Below the pieces are notes generated by a model that worked only from the letters and a program-made list of their open reading frames with translations, was not told the origin of the DNA and did no database searches. From Symbiodinium natans (taxonomy: Eukaryota; Sar; Dinophyceae; Suessiales; Symbiodiniaceae), in assembly GCA_905221605.1 (NCBI GenBank), contig CAJNDS010002434.1, positions 186,001 to 250,000 on the forward strand: a stretch of DNA of 64,000 nt, written 5' to 3'. Shown in pieces: positions 21,227 through 32,776 of this stretch; position 1 is the first letter of the stretch; each line of letters opens with the position of its first letter. A program made the position numbers and the translations under genes.

Positions 21227-24030
21227 TGTCAAGGCGTGTTATGTGTTGGCAAGCTTGCTCTAAGCCTGCCGGGGCCGGCCCTTCACAACCCTTTCTGATC
21301 AGGTTCTGGCATGGAAGCCCTTGTGGCACACCAGAAGCTGAAGAGGAGCAGGACCTGACCTCACCACAACGACCCCCCGCACTTGTAAGGGAATTTGGGT
21401 GTCTTTGGTGAGGACTGCGAGTGTCAAGTTGCACAGCTTCTGGACTTCGACGTGTGGCCAGCTTGCATGTTTCAGGTGTTTCCCTGGGTTAGAACTGCGA
21501 TGGGGGTTCAATGCGTGTGGCCGAGGCTTACGGCCATCGATCATCGCATGCGGTGGTACTCGGAAGATCGTTGCAGCCTTGCCTTTGCGATTTGTGTCAA
21601 GTCTGATGTTGGTGCAAAGGGTTTTTTGAAGGGTTCCTTGAAGGTCCTTCCCTGCAAGAAGCTTTCCGGGAACTGCGGCCTCGCTACTCGAAGATGCTTT
21701 TTGCAGGGCCCCGACAATCAGGGGCTGATGGCAGACTGTCCCAGACCGTTTATTGCTAGACTTGTGAGGTTGGTGCTTCCATGGGCGGGTTTGCTGCCCC
21801 CAGACCTTATTAGCAGCATACATTCCGTTGACATGTCTACGAAGACCTGACTTGACAAGTGGATGCAAGTGGATGCAAGTGGGTCTCGCAGGCTCTTCTC
21901 CACGGTGGTGTGCTTGCAGATGGTGTGTTGGCATTGAACCCACAGGCTCATTGCCTGCTCTGCTTCGTGGGCTTCACTGGGCTCCCAAAGTCTCCCAGAA
22001 AGCCCTGCCCCATATTGCTAGTCTCGCAGGCTACCTTGCCGGAGGCCTTGCTAAGGCGCACAATGCCCGGGAGCACCCCGGAAGTTTGCGCGCACTTCTC
22101 TGTTTTCTCGCGTCGGGCGCGCGGTTGCGCGCTGTTTGAGAGAGGCCCCCGGCAGAGACCCCGGGAGACCTCCAGGATTGTTGTCTTTTGCATGGAGAGC
22201 TTTCTTTTTTCTTGGGGATAGTTCAGAATAAATGTGGTGTGATTGTTCTGATGTGTCGTCTACGATGCGTCTTTTTGTCTCACACTTCTGGCATACGATG
22301 CGTCATCCTCTGCAGCGAGGACCTGACTCAGTCGCTTCTGGACTCGGCCAAAGCAGCTGCAGATCGCGGGGCACAGATCACAGTGCCCCACACTCGGTCC
22401 ATTTTTGAATGGGTCAAGGGCCGTTGGCAAGTCTGCAGGCACAGTGCGGCTGATGAACATTTAGTCCATGCTCCAAGCTCAATCGGGCACAATCGGGGCA
22501 AGTGCACATGTGGTTTTGGCGTTGAGTTTCACACGGTGCATGTTTTGCAATGTGGGCGATCGTGCTTCTTCCAGAACTCCTTTTTGCGCGCAGCCCCTTT
22601 GGAGCCAACTCGGCTAGTCACATGAAGCCGCTGACAAGCGATCCTCGGAGCCAAGCGGTCCCTCAGCTGCACTCCAAGAGATGAGGAAAAGCAAACATGT
22701 GCCTCTCATCAAGTACGCGAGCAAGGTCTCCGCGGTTTCCTGAGCCAGAGCTGCCAGAGCTTGGAGGCATGAAGTTCGGCTCCTCCGTAAGGCCTGCAGC
22801 GGAGATGCGAAGCCATGCGAAGCCCATGCTAAGCCCATGCTAAGCCCATGCTGAGCCGCTAAACTGTCCTTTGTAGAGGCAGAAACTCGAAAAGCAGTGG
22901 CAGCAGCTGCCGCTCCCGCTGAAGGATCGGGTGCCGTCAGGGTGCCCTTGAGAAGGTAAGGATCCCATTGGCCCCTGTACCTGTAAGTAAGCAGCCAGTT
23001 GTGACGGGATTTTACATGCTCTTTGTGTAGTGGTCCGAAGTCTGTGTGCCTCCCACCCTTCTAGAGGACACCAAACTGCGAACCGAACCGAAATGCCGAT
23101 CCAATCTTGCACGCTGCATTGCCAAAGGGCCCAGAAGTTCAAGGAGCAGGAATGCCGCTGCGACGAAGTACTCCGCGAAGTGTGTTGGCAGACGCTCGCC
23201 ACAACACGGCTCCCGAAGCACGCGTGGAATCATGATGAGTCGTGGAAGAAGGATGCCACAGAGACTCCAGAAGCGTACCGATAAGGTGTCGGAAGCCCCA
23301 GGCCCTTGCCTTAAAGTGGAACGTTGCGAGATGCTCTTCTACTGGAGATCCATGCAGAACAACAATGAGCAGTCTTCATTCCCAAAGCCCGGGCAGGCTG
23401 CCCTCTCTGGGTAGCAAGTCCAGCTCGCTCGGGAGAGTGGTCGGGGGCATCTGCCACACCGGTTTTCATGCTCAACCCAACGCACATGTCACGCTCGTCA
23501 TGAATGTTCAGGATAGGCTACAGACAGAACTTCGCGTCATGAGGCGAAGTTGACATTGAAGACATCATAAGATTGCTGGAACAGTAGCGCCAGACTGGCA
23601 ACGTCATTGTGAAACCCACCCCTCACACCAGGCGATTGAGTCTGATTCAGACACCCTTTTTGCCAGGAGAGTGCCTACAAGACAGTGGACACCTTCTTGA
23701 AGCACACGGGCCGCGAGAGCTCGAACACCCGAGTTCTCTTCAGGAAGCACGCCACAGGCGCACGATTTCTCTAGGCAGATTCTGATTCACGGGGTCGCCT
23801 TTTTCAGCTGATCCTACTAAATATACTTTTGTGATAGCAGCACACAATACAAACTATTACAATAGAATAATCTCCAAACCCCCTGTTGCAGGTAAGGATG
23901 TTCACGGGCAGCCCGTCCTGGACCTTCCGGGTGCTACTGCTATGGTGTCTGAGCACTTGAGCTCCAATGGCGCATGTTTGGCACATGTTGGGTGTGTGTG
24001 TGTGTGCGCGCGTGTGAGTTGATGTGCACC
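21227..24030. other. Unassigned with weak exon-like fragments
   Basis: Candidate coding fragments on + are 22318-22400 (EDLTQSLLDSAKAAADRGAQ), 22874-22953 (alanine-rich, followed by a GTAAGG donor) and 23100-23280. A four-copy 11-bp repeat (CCCATGCTAAG) lies near 22812-22855. None is tied to a family. Confidence 0.35.
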
Positions 24031-24037
24031 ATCTCCA

Positions 24038-24198
24038 GGTTGTCAGAGACCCTCAAGATCCCTGACAACTTCTTCTACGACCTAGAGACCCAGTTTTATC
24101 AGCATGACCCTCAGGAAGTAGTACCAACAATAAATGACGACTCAGAAATGCGCATGTTGGCAAAGATCACAGCAATCCAAAGCAGCTGCCTCAGTTGA
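24038..24198 (+). CDS. Unidentified terminal exon candidate
   Basis: After CTCCAG near 24037 the frame reads LSETLKIPDNFFYDLETQFY and continues through QHDPQEVV to a TGA near 24198. Composition is coding-like and the preceding AG fits an acceptor. Family unknown. It could be the last exon of a gene ahead of the kinase or an unrelated fragment. Confidence 0.3.
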
Positions 24199-24479
24199 GG
24201 TTTGATTTCGATGGTGACGCGCGTCTTAACCAAGAGGAAACGACATGCATGGTTCGCGGTTCCTGAGCTGAAGTTGAATGGTTCTGGGATGCCTGGGGAC
24301 GCCTGAAGATGCCTCGAAACCACCGTTCCTCTGATTGAGATGGCCACACGCAGGTATCCTCAAGCAGAGGCGGGCGGGCGCTGGTGGTAAACCAGAGGCC
24401 AGTGAGCGAAGTGAATTGGGGTTAGTGGGGGGCTCGGAGTCTCGGCGGAGTGTTTTTTCTCGCAGGACGACGATGCACA

Positions 24480-26465
24480 GGTCCCTTACAAGACGACCCG
24501 CGAAGCGGGGTATTCTGCCGCTCGGTCGAAGCCTGCGCTCCTCTTGCCGCTCTGTCGGTTCGTGGGGGTTTCACGCCATTTACCATTGTCCTTCGAGGTG
24601 GTGCGTGAGCTCGGCCGCGGAGGTGCCGAGAATCCCTCCTGAGAACTTGGGGCACGTTTCGGGGCATCGTCAGGCCAGGGCGTCATGTATCTGGCAACCA
24701 AGCCGGCCACCAAGGATGAAGAGCCAATGTAGCAACTCTAGTGACCAGCTATCATGGCACGGGTCTGGGTCGCCCGAGGCAAGCAAGCTCAGGCTTCCTC
24801 ATGTGCAGGGACGGCCGCTTGGCGCAATCAGCCTGGTTCGTGATGCCTCCTGAACTCCGCCGCGTGCTTTAGAAAGATACTGTCTGCGGTGCCGAGATGA
24901 CGAGAAGGAGTACTGTATCAAGTTTTACTCGAAGAAGGCCCTCTACTTCTCTCTTTCAAGCCCCAAGAACTTGTGAGCACTGCTGCAGCTCGGAGGAGGG
25001 GCATGCTGGCCAGAAGCTTGGACAGGTGTCTTTCATAACAGCTCAGCGCAGCACTCAGACTCCTCCTCGTTAATGTTTGCTGGCGTGCCCAGGAAGCATC
25101 CATGAACTTGTGGATGAGTTCTCTCGAATGCGTCAGTTCAATAGCGAGCTCCGACCTCAAAAGCGCGCGATCCGGCGTAGCCGCGTTGTGTGCTTCCATC
25201 TTCTGACAGAGAGTGTGGAACGGCATGTGAAGGTTTGTCGCCAAGACCTATGAGACCTTCCAGGATTTAGACTTCTACTATCTCGTACCTGGGTCCGATA
25301 TTTCCAATGAATTGAGTGTTCGCCCACAGGTGGTCCGTCTGTTCTGCATCGCAACAGCAAGGTGAATGAACCTTACTTCGGAGGCGACTGGACGAAGCTG
25401 GCCCACAAGGTCACCAAACTTTTGAATCGAGTTTGTCTTGTATCTTGGATGCCGCAGCATGTGCATCTCAGCACCAGGCCCACGCGCAGGGAGTCGACAT
25501 GACCGAGGGGTGGTGGCGTGATTTATTCCGCCAGTGCTTAGTCGGATTGGACTACTTGCACCTAGGCAGCAGTTTCGCTGATTGACGTCTGGGGCTGGCC
25601 TCTTGTACTCTGCAGGCACAAGTCCGCCCAGATGCACTGTGACATCAAGGCGGTGGCACGGTGACTTTCGTGTTCCCATGGCATTTCAAAGTTTTTCAAT
25701 TGGTTCGAGTGTGCAGGAGCCAAACCTAATGATCAAAGACGCTGGTGACTATCGGAGCCATCGACCAAGCATGTGTAGCTGTTTTGTGGTACGGAAGCGT
25801 AGGCTCTGTTTAGGGTGAGCCATCGTATGCTGCGCCCAAGCTTCTTGAGCCTGAGGCCCGCGGATGGTCTACATCGATTTTGGATTGTCTCAGGCATTTG
25901 CCAAGAAGCTTCAAAACATTTCCGGCACGTCTGTGGCTCAGTGTCAGTGCATGGCTTAGACACGGCGTGCTCCCCGGCATGATGGCGACTTGCGTAAGGC
26001 CTGGTTACATCCCTCCTGAGACGTGGAACGAGTCTGTGCGCCCTTGCCGTTCACCTAGGTCTTCAGAGAGGCTTAGGCTTTGTGTTGACAGGTCTGGTAT
26101 CCCCAAGGGGACATCTTCAGCCTTGGAGCTTCCTGACTGAACAGCACTGACTATACTGACTCGGCAAGATGCCACAGCCAACATCTTCGAACAGCCGGAC
26201 GAGCACCTTTTTGAAGCACTGAAAAGCCCAAGGTTGTGTTCTTCCAGATGCTCGCCGGCCGTGTGCCTTCTTCCGATGGAGTCCACAAGGGAATCTTCCA
26301 AGAGGGTGCAGAATCTTGCCATGATTCTGTGGTGTTGTGCTGCGGCCTTGCCGCTTGTAACTTCAACTCAGCTATGCTCTTCTCGTGCCTTCTTGCGCAA
26401 GGACTTGAAGCAAGTCGCGCAGTTCACCATGCAGTCTCCGCCGCCCTGGCAACAATTTCCGCAGC
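24480..26465 (+). CDS. Serine/threonine protein kinase, about twelve small exons
   Basis: Kinase subdomains appear in order: FEVVRELGRGG (about 24592, glycine loop), GVMYLATKPATKDE (about 24683), KEYCIKFYSKK (about 24905, VAIK-type lysine), HELVDEFSRMRQFNSEL (about 25105, helix C), LFRQCLVGLDYLHL (about 25530), MHCDIK (ends 25649) joined to EPNLMIKDA (from 25717, catalytic loop with an unusual CD in place of RD), VYIDFGLSQAF (DFG), NISGT joined to PGYIPPETWNES (APE-like), VWYPQGDIFSLG (from 26092), VVFFQMLAGRVP (from 26233) and FTMQSPPPWQQFP (about 26420). Junctions that restore frame exactly: introns 25650-25716 (GC-AG), 25929-25998 (GT-AG), 26036-26091 (GT-AG) and 26128-26232 (GC-AG). It is most likely an active kinase; substrate and N- and C-terminal limits are unknown. 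Confidence 0.82.
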
Positions 26466-29400
26466 AGTGGCGTATCCTGGCTTCTACTTCAACTTGCCAG
26501 CATTTACGTGAGAAGATGTTGCCATACAGCCGAGCACCTAGGACAGCTCGGTGGAATCGTCGCGGCAATGCTCCAGAAAGAGCAATAACCTTAAGCTGAT
26601 CCGGCTTTCAGACTCGTTTCCCACTGTCTTGGATCAATGTGTGTCCTTGCTTCCTAGAGTCCTAGAGCTCACCTGACGTAGAGGCGAACTTTGCGCCCTC
26701 GGGCTGCTGCGTTGCTTACGGCCCCGCGGCCTTGCGTTCAGTGTTGGGATGAGAATAGTACTTTGCGAGTTTGCGAGTCTTACCCGCCCTTGTCATCTCT
26801 TGTCCGCAGCCGCAGCCCTGTCAGCATGTGCACGTGATAAGCCCAGGACCCTTGGTTCGACTCGACCTCTGCTGCGCCGCTTCCGCGAGAGAATCTCGCA
26901 CGCATGGCTCCTTGGCTCAACATGGCCCTGAGGTTACATCCCGCCTTCGTGATGCATCATCCGGTGCGTGTTCTGGGTGTCTGAGACGCTCGTGGCTCTG
27001 CGGTGTTGCGTTTTTAGGACGTCCAGGCTATGTACACCCGCTGTCAGAGCACGGCCAAAGCATGTCTTGAACGATGGAGAATGTTGTGTCCAGAGCTCTG
27101 TTTTCGATTTGACGCGAAAAAATCTCAAAGGCAAAAGGCGCAACCACGCTACTTTTGCTGCGGGGGGCTGCCATGTTCGCATTTTTCCCGCCTCCCATAC
27201 AAAGCCTTGACATCCCTTTTCGCCATCCATGCTTTGCTAGCTTTGCTTTGCAAAACGTTGCGCTTAGTAAATCTGTACAAGTACTTCCACCTTCAAACGC
27301 CAGAGGTACCTTTCCAAATCACTTCCGACCGGCCACGGCAAGGGTTAAAAGCAGCAACATGGTTTCAAACCCGTGCTGCATGCAGTCGGCTTGACGCGGG
27401 TTGCCAAGCCAAGATCGATGACAAGGTCGTCATCGAAGTATCCGTGGCGGAATCCCACTAGAGGCTTGAGCCAAGCAAACGAATGGGGAATATCCCAGAA
27501 TGAATGGGTAGCCCCCAATTGCGTCAAATCAGTGATTTTTGCACCAAGTACAAGGAAACTTTGTACGTCTGAGATTCAAAAAGCAGATTCAAGTCGAATA
27601 TCTTCAATCTTGAGCACAGGAATCTCCCAAAAGGGTACCGTGCCTCTATTTCGGGAACCTGCGTTCATGGAAAGGGAACAGAGGAAAGCCTCGCATTTGT
27701 CAGCTCCGATGCAAGCGCAGCGCCGGTTGGGGCAGGTTTTGGCCTTGGCTTGAGCGTACGGGGAGAAGCATGGGCATTGGCAAAGGCTGCTCTCAAAGAA
27801 GTTCTTTTGGTCTTAAGTTGAGACAGTGCCGGCAGCTGCCGTTAAGTCCTAAGCCCAGTCGTGCTTGAATGCTTCGCTGAGGTCGGGTTGTCCCGGGAAG
27901 CTGTTTGCAGGAGTGCGTGTGGCACATTGCTTCTTGCTCCTCCGCTCTTGTTTGTTCGGACGGCAACTGGCCGTAGGAGTGACCTCACCAATGATCTGTG
28001 CGAGAAGTGCAACCTCCGTGATCTGCATCTTGCCTTGAATCCGCGTCACCAGGTCTTGTCCTGCTGCCTATCGTATGTATCATTGTATGTATGGAATGGA
28101 GGAGGCGTTGGGGCGCGAATATTCTCTTCATTGTTCTAGGGCTTTCTTGCGGCAAGGAGGGCGCTTCGGACCAGATTGGATGAGGTCGCCAGCCATGCAG
28201 GCACATTACGAGCCACTGGGCGGTAGAAAGAAAGGTTGCTCGTTCTGTTGTGGATGATGATGATGTACAGAGAGTTGAAGACCACCTGTCAAGACCTCCC
28301 CCCTCTGCGGCGGGGGGGGGGGGTGGAAGGCTTGCGGCCGATACTGTGAAGTTGCCGTCGGGCGGCACCCAATCAAGAAATCGAAAGCCAGTAGATAGAT
28401 CACGAAAGCGGGGCCAGGCTCGAGTTGCGTCTTGCTGTCATCGCCGCCGTCATCTGCACATTTGTCATTATCAGCATCTAGATCTTCAGGCCCATGCAGC
28501 TGTAGTTTTTACCATCGCCATCGTGGTCGTCATCGTCATGGGCATCGTCTTGATGCATAGTCATCATCAGCATCATCACTACTATTACCACCATCATCAG
28601 CATCATCACCATCATCACCATCACCACCATCACCACCATCACCACCATCATCACCATCATCAGCATCATCAGCATCATCATTGTCGAAGCATGTGCTTCA
28701 TCTTCAGAACCACCGTCGTCGTCATCACCACCATCATCATCATTGCGGCCGTTCCGATGTCTGACATAGCGTCGCAATTCGTCGCAAGGCGCCCCCAGAG
28801 GTGGCCACTAGGTGCATTGGTAAGATTAGCAACTACCCACGAACAAGCATGCAGGGCAGAACTGCGAGTGGAGTTTTGTCTGAGCTGAGGGCTGGCTGCG
28901 CTCAGACATGTAAGAGCCATTTTGCTGCCTTGCCAGACGTTCGAGACAGTCTGTTGCAAAGTCAGGCTTATCTGGCGAAAGCGTCTCCGATTTTAGTCAT
29001 CGCTCGCTCGGTTTAGTAGCAAGCTTTCGCCTGTGGCTCTGGGCTGTTGAGCTGACCAAGGCCATGCAGAACTCGGCCGTTCCTGCAGCCACGCCATTTG
29101 GCTTCATGAGCAAAAATGATCAACGCAGATCAGAGCATAGCATTCTACGGCACCGGTCTCTGTGCGGACAGGTTTGCGGCAGTGGTCGGTGGATATGGCG
29201 CTGATCAGGGTGTTTTGAATGACTTCATGTCCTGCATTCAGGTGCAGGACTCTAGGATTCTGTGCCCTCAGTTTGTGCCTTCAGCTGGTGCCTTCAGCTC
29301 GTGCCTTGCTGCCTTGTCCAGGGCCCGCTGGTGCTGTACGACAACCTTTTGCAAGAAGTCGTCAAGGTGTCGTGCGCGGTTCAAATCCCCCGGCAATAGT

Positions 29401-29960
29401 CTGCACAATTTGTTGTGTTGGTTGGCTGGTTGATTGGTTGAATGAGTCAACATTGCTTGGTCCACTGCCGCTGCATCTGCCGACTGGGATTGTTTCCAAG
29501 TTTACTGTGCATGAAGAGTAGGCACCTTGCTGTGCCCAGCGTCAGGAGTGAGAGTTTCAATGGATATTGCAGCATTGAAAGCTAAAGGTCAGTACCGAAA
29601 GGTGGAAGTGGAATGTTCAAGCAAAGGAGTGAATGGAAAAGGAAAACAACAAGAAAGGAATGCACAAAGGAAAGGTGGACAAAAGGCAGAAAGGCAGAGC
29701 TAAAGGTACAGGAGCAAGGAAAGATGGGAACCGGAATGAAAGGCAAGATAACTGGACAAGGATGTTTCCTGCGGCCTTCGCTAGAAGCTTGAGAGTTTAC
29801 CCCAAACGGGTGGTTCTTTCAAAAAGTGTGCGTGTGGGAATGTGTGTCCCTGTGTGTGGCTATACCCTCCCGTGCTTCGTGGCAGGAAAAGGAAAGGCGG
29901 AGCATTCAGTTCCTTGCTTGCGATATTCGCCGATTTGTTTGCTCAGCAAGCCAGTCTCCC
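26466..29960. other. Unassigned; CAT microsatellite
   Basis: The kinase C-terminus may extend a little into this stretch. Otherwise I recognise no gene in about 3.5 kb. A short open end reading KIDDKVVIEVSVAESH before TAG near 27461 could be a terminal exon. The GGTTCAAATCC near 29375 resembles a tRNA B box but no cloverleaf forms. Confidence 0.35.
28556..28684. repeat. CAT/CAC trinucleotide microsatellite
   Basis: About 40 CAT, CAC and CAG triplets in tandem give a polyhistidine frame on + and a poly-Met/Val frame on -. Both are repeat artefacts. Confidence 0.9.
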
Positions 29961-29989
29961 GTATGTTATCTGCCTCAGAACCAGGCTGG

Positions 29990-30306
29990 TCTGCGAGCTG
30001 TTCAATGAGATGCTTGGCTATGGTCGCATGTGTTTTGGGTTCATGTTGCCGGAGGTTAAACATATTTTGCGAAGAAACCCTAGGATGGACATGGATGGCA
30101 ACGGATACCTCTCAGAGAGCGAGATACGGACATTGCTGCAAAGTGATGCTTTCGAGTGCAGTTACGAAGATGTGGACGATGCAATGGGCTCAGATACAAC
30201 AGATACAAATATACTTGCAGCAACCGACATCTGAAATCTGCCCAGGTCTTGGAGAACATGGATTTTAACCATGATGGCTACGTGGACGTCGAAGAAATGA
30301 AGCGTT
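29990..30306 (+). CDS. EF-hand calcium-binding protein, two canonical hands (partial)
   Basis: An exon starting after CCCTAG at 30083 contains a 12-residue loop, DMDGNGYLSESE, preceded and followed by helix-like sequence (EIRTLLQSDAFECSYEDVDD). A following exon after CCCAG at 30245 carries a second loop, DFNHDGYVDVEE. Both have acidic or polar residues at positions 1, 3, 5, 9 and 12 and glycine at 6, so both should bind calcium. The spacing of the two hands is that of a calmodulin-like EF pair. Upstream sequence LFNEMLGYGRMCFGF (about 29998) may be an earlier exon. The protein may be a small sensor or the tail of a calcium-dependent kinase; nothing further is visible. Confidence 0.68.
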
Positions 30307-31651
30307 GCAGCCCTAGATTTCTGCCGGTTCAGCAATGAGCCAGATCCCAGCAGCTCATATCTGAGGTGCAATCATGGAGGATGGCCGCATCGCAAGGAAA
30401 GATGAGGCAGACGAGGCAGCTTGCGTGCAATCTGCGCGTGGGAACGGAGTTGTGGCGGGTATTCTTGCCCGTTGTGCTCTGAGGGCGCAAAGTCGTTCTG
30501 GAACTGGTTTGGTGCCGGAGCTGCACATGAAGGCTTGAGCTCGCGCGAAGCGAGGAGTACTTTTCTGCACAGCCAAGGATTCGGCTGAAGATGTTGAAGG
30601 CTGATGGGCCAGGATATGTGTTCAAAGTATTTACATGCCAAGCCATCTAAAACCAGGTGGCCGTGGCTCACCGGGCATGATTGATTTAAGCAAGGAAGTG
30701 CTGCCGCCGTGTGCCAGAACCGCTTGGCAACGGCTGGCGATCCAACAGCGCTTTTTATTGGAGCACGAAGGAGTTGCTGGATTTTACCGCGCAAAAAGCA
30801 GCCCCGCAGCAGGGCCAGCCCATCAGAAAGCGAAGTTATGACCAGGGGCAACTGCTGGTATCTGAATGCCAGCGAAGGCCTCCACCTTGCTTTTCGGCAA
30901 GAACGCCTTGGTCATCCATCCAATGCAGCCGAGGAACCTGTTCTAGTCTAAGTTTTTGCTTCCATGGCAGGCACGTAGGGGATCGTAGGGTAAGCAGGAA
31001 CATGTCTGAGAATTGATGAGCCTGTTCGAGAGCGAGGGGCTCAATGTTGGACGATTCCTGACGAAGTTGAGACTTGCAGTGCCGGCTTTAAACTTTTTTT
31101 CTCGTCCTTTGTGAGGTAGCGTGAGATGTGAGGAGGTTCCGCATTTGCCACTCCAGGAAGCCTTTCGCGCGCATTTTGGACCGCGCCAACCTCCTGTGCC
31201 TCGATGAAGGGGCTGCTGATGGCGGGCGTTTACTTCATGTCACTTCATGTCACTTCATGTTGAGTTCTTCCTGAACCACAAGGCTTCCCATCGTGTCAGA
31301 CGCCGTCTACCGTGTTCTCACTGGAGCCGAAGCTGGACCCGTTGTGACGGTGGGCTGCTGGTGCAGGAGACATTCCATTTTGTGGCGCGCGTCCAGATAG
31401 GCTTCGGAACGCGTGGGGTAAGTGCACTTGAGGAAGGGCAACCTCAAGCGGGTGAGGGCAGAGGTCAGCTGCGTCCTCAGCCCACCAATCAACCAGCCTT
31501 CCATGACGGCATGCCGCATCTACATGAGCCACATACTTACACCCGTGTGAAGCTCTGTACTTTCAGCCGCCGCTTCGTCTCAAGCATTCGCCCCCGCGCG
31601 AAGTGTCGTATAAGACCAGGCAACATCTAGAGTGCCTAGAGCCTGGCAGAT
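30307..31651. other. Unassigned
   Basis: There may be 3' exons of the EF-hand gene, for example an open stretch at 30660-30835 reading KEVLPPCARTAWQRLAIQQR, but no family is recognised. A perfect 10-bp triplication (CACTTCATGT) lies at about 31230-31260. Confidence 0.35.
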
Positions 31652-32776
31652 ATGGCGGAGGCGGACAAGGATCGACGATCTCGTATGGCCATATCGACAG
31701 TTCATGCTCCTCCAAAGAAGGGTGGAGCTGGTGGAGCATTTACTTGGGGGTCGCCGACGGATGGCTCCATGGACTTTGATGCCAGCCGTGTGCAGCAACC
31801 GGTGAAGGTGGTTACTGCAGCAGCAGCTCCTGTACAAGTTCAGGCTGCAGCGGCTCCTTTCGCTGCCAACTTGGCCAGTGCGCAGCAGTTCCCCTCCTTG
31901 GGAACTCGGACTGTGCAAGCGCCTGCTACCGCATGGAACCGACCGCTCTACCAGACCGCTCCGGCCACAGCAATGCCCAGCCCGGTCCCGGTCACCATGA
32001 CAAGCCCGACACCTGCGCCGATGGTCCAAGCAGCTTCTGCCCCGCAGCCAGTGACTCGAGTCATCGCAGGCGCTGCCCCAACAGCCTACACGGCACAAGC
32101 ATCTTATCCATCAGTGTCCTACCCCTACGCCGCTCCGGCTCCGGTCAGAACTCCCGGAGCTCCGGTTGTGCGGACCGCCGTCATCCCTGAAAAGGATAGG
32201 CGTTCCCGCATGGCTATCTCCACAATCAACCAGGCGCCCAAGAAGGGAGGCGCAGGAGGGTCCTACACGTGGGGCACTGCGGGTGACGTTCAGGACTATG
32301 ACCCGGCCCCGGTGACCGAGAGCAAGGTGACCATTGCCCCTGCTCAAGTCATGGCGCAGTCAGGCCCCGTCAGTCCCTTCACTGCCAACCTGTCCAGTTC
32401 GCAGCAGTTCCCTTCTTTGAGCTCCAACACCCCGGCGGCATCCCAGACAGTCTGGCACACCCAGCCAGCCGCCATCAAAGAAGCACCGGCCCAGGCCTCC
32501 TTACCCGCGACATCTTCCCCAGCCCTGGCTCCTTCCCCAGCACCTGCGTACGCAGCCTATGCTTCTTCCCCATCGCCTGCCTACACTCCTTCCCCAGCAC
32601 CCGGCGTCGCCCCGGCATCAGGCTCCCCAGTCTTAACTCCGGCCCCAGTGCCGACTCCGGCTCCGGTCACCTCCCTGGAAACGCCCGAGGAAGTGCCAGC
32701 CGCAACTGCCGGAGCAACGGCCGGAACGCAGAAACCCAGCGAGAAATCCGAGAAGTCCAATTGCTCCATCCAGTGA
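31652..32776 (+). CDS. Pro/Ala-rich protein with duplicated KKGGAGG-x-x-TWG module
   Basis: An intact intron-free frame of 374 aa. Residues 6-83 and 181-256 are direct repeats: DKDRRSRMAIST/EKDRRSRMAIST, then PKKGGAGG followed by FTWG or YTWG, an acidic stretch, and F[AT]ANL..[AS]QQFPSL. Linkers and C-terminus are low-complexity Pro/Ala/Val/Thr, and the protein ends SEKSNCSIQ. The KKGGAGG-x-x-WG core resembles the basic Gly motif of PDCD4-type and Stm1/HABP4-like proteins that contact ribosomes or RNA. QQFPSL resembles short linear motifs of mRNA-associated proteins. I infer a disordered RNA- or ribosome-associated protein. ATG 31652 follows an in-frame stop-containing leader and gives the first repeat at once. 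It is clearly a real gene by repeat conservation at protein level; function is inference. Confidence 0.75.
   Translation: MAEADKDRRSRMAISTVHAPPKKGGAGGAFTWGSPTDGSMDFDASRVQQPVKVVTAAAAPVQVQAAAAPFAANLASAQQFPSLGTRTVQAPATAWNRPLYQTAPATAMPSPVPVTMTSPTPAPMVQAASAPQPVTRVIAGAAPTAYTAQASYPSVSYPYAAPAPVRTPGAPVVRTAVIPEKDRRSRMAISTINQAPKKGGAGGSYTWGTAGDVQDYDPAPVTESKVTIAPAQVMAQSGPVSPFTANLSSSQQFPSLSSNTPAASQTVWHTQPAAIKEAPAQASLPATSSPALAPSPAPAYAAYASSPSPAYTPSPAPGVAPASGSPVLTPAPVPTPAPVTSLETPEEVPAATAGATAGTQKPSEKSEKSNCSIQ

Noticed and set aside
28250-28888. Polyhistidine protein of 212 codons
   Set aside because: CAT/CAC microsatellite; all frames open, no family motif.
29340-29400. tRNA-like B box (GGTTCAAATCC)
   Set aside because: No T-stem pairing, no A box or acceptor stem found around it.
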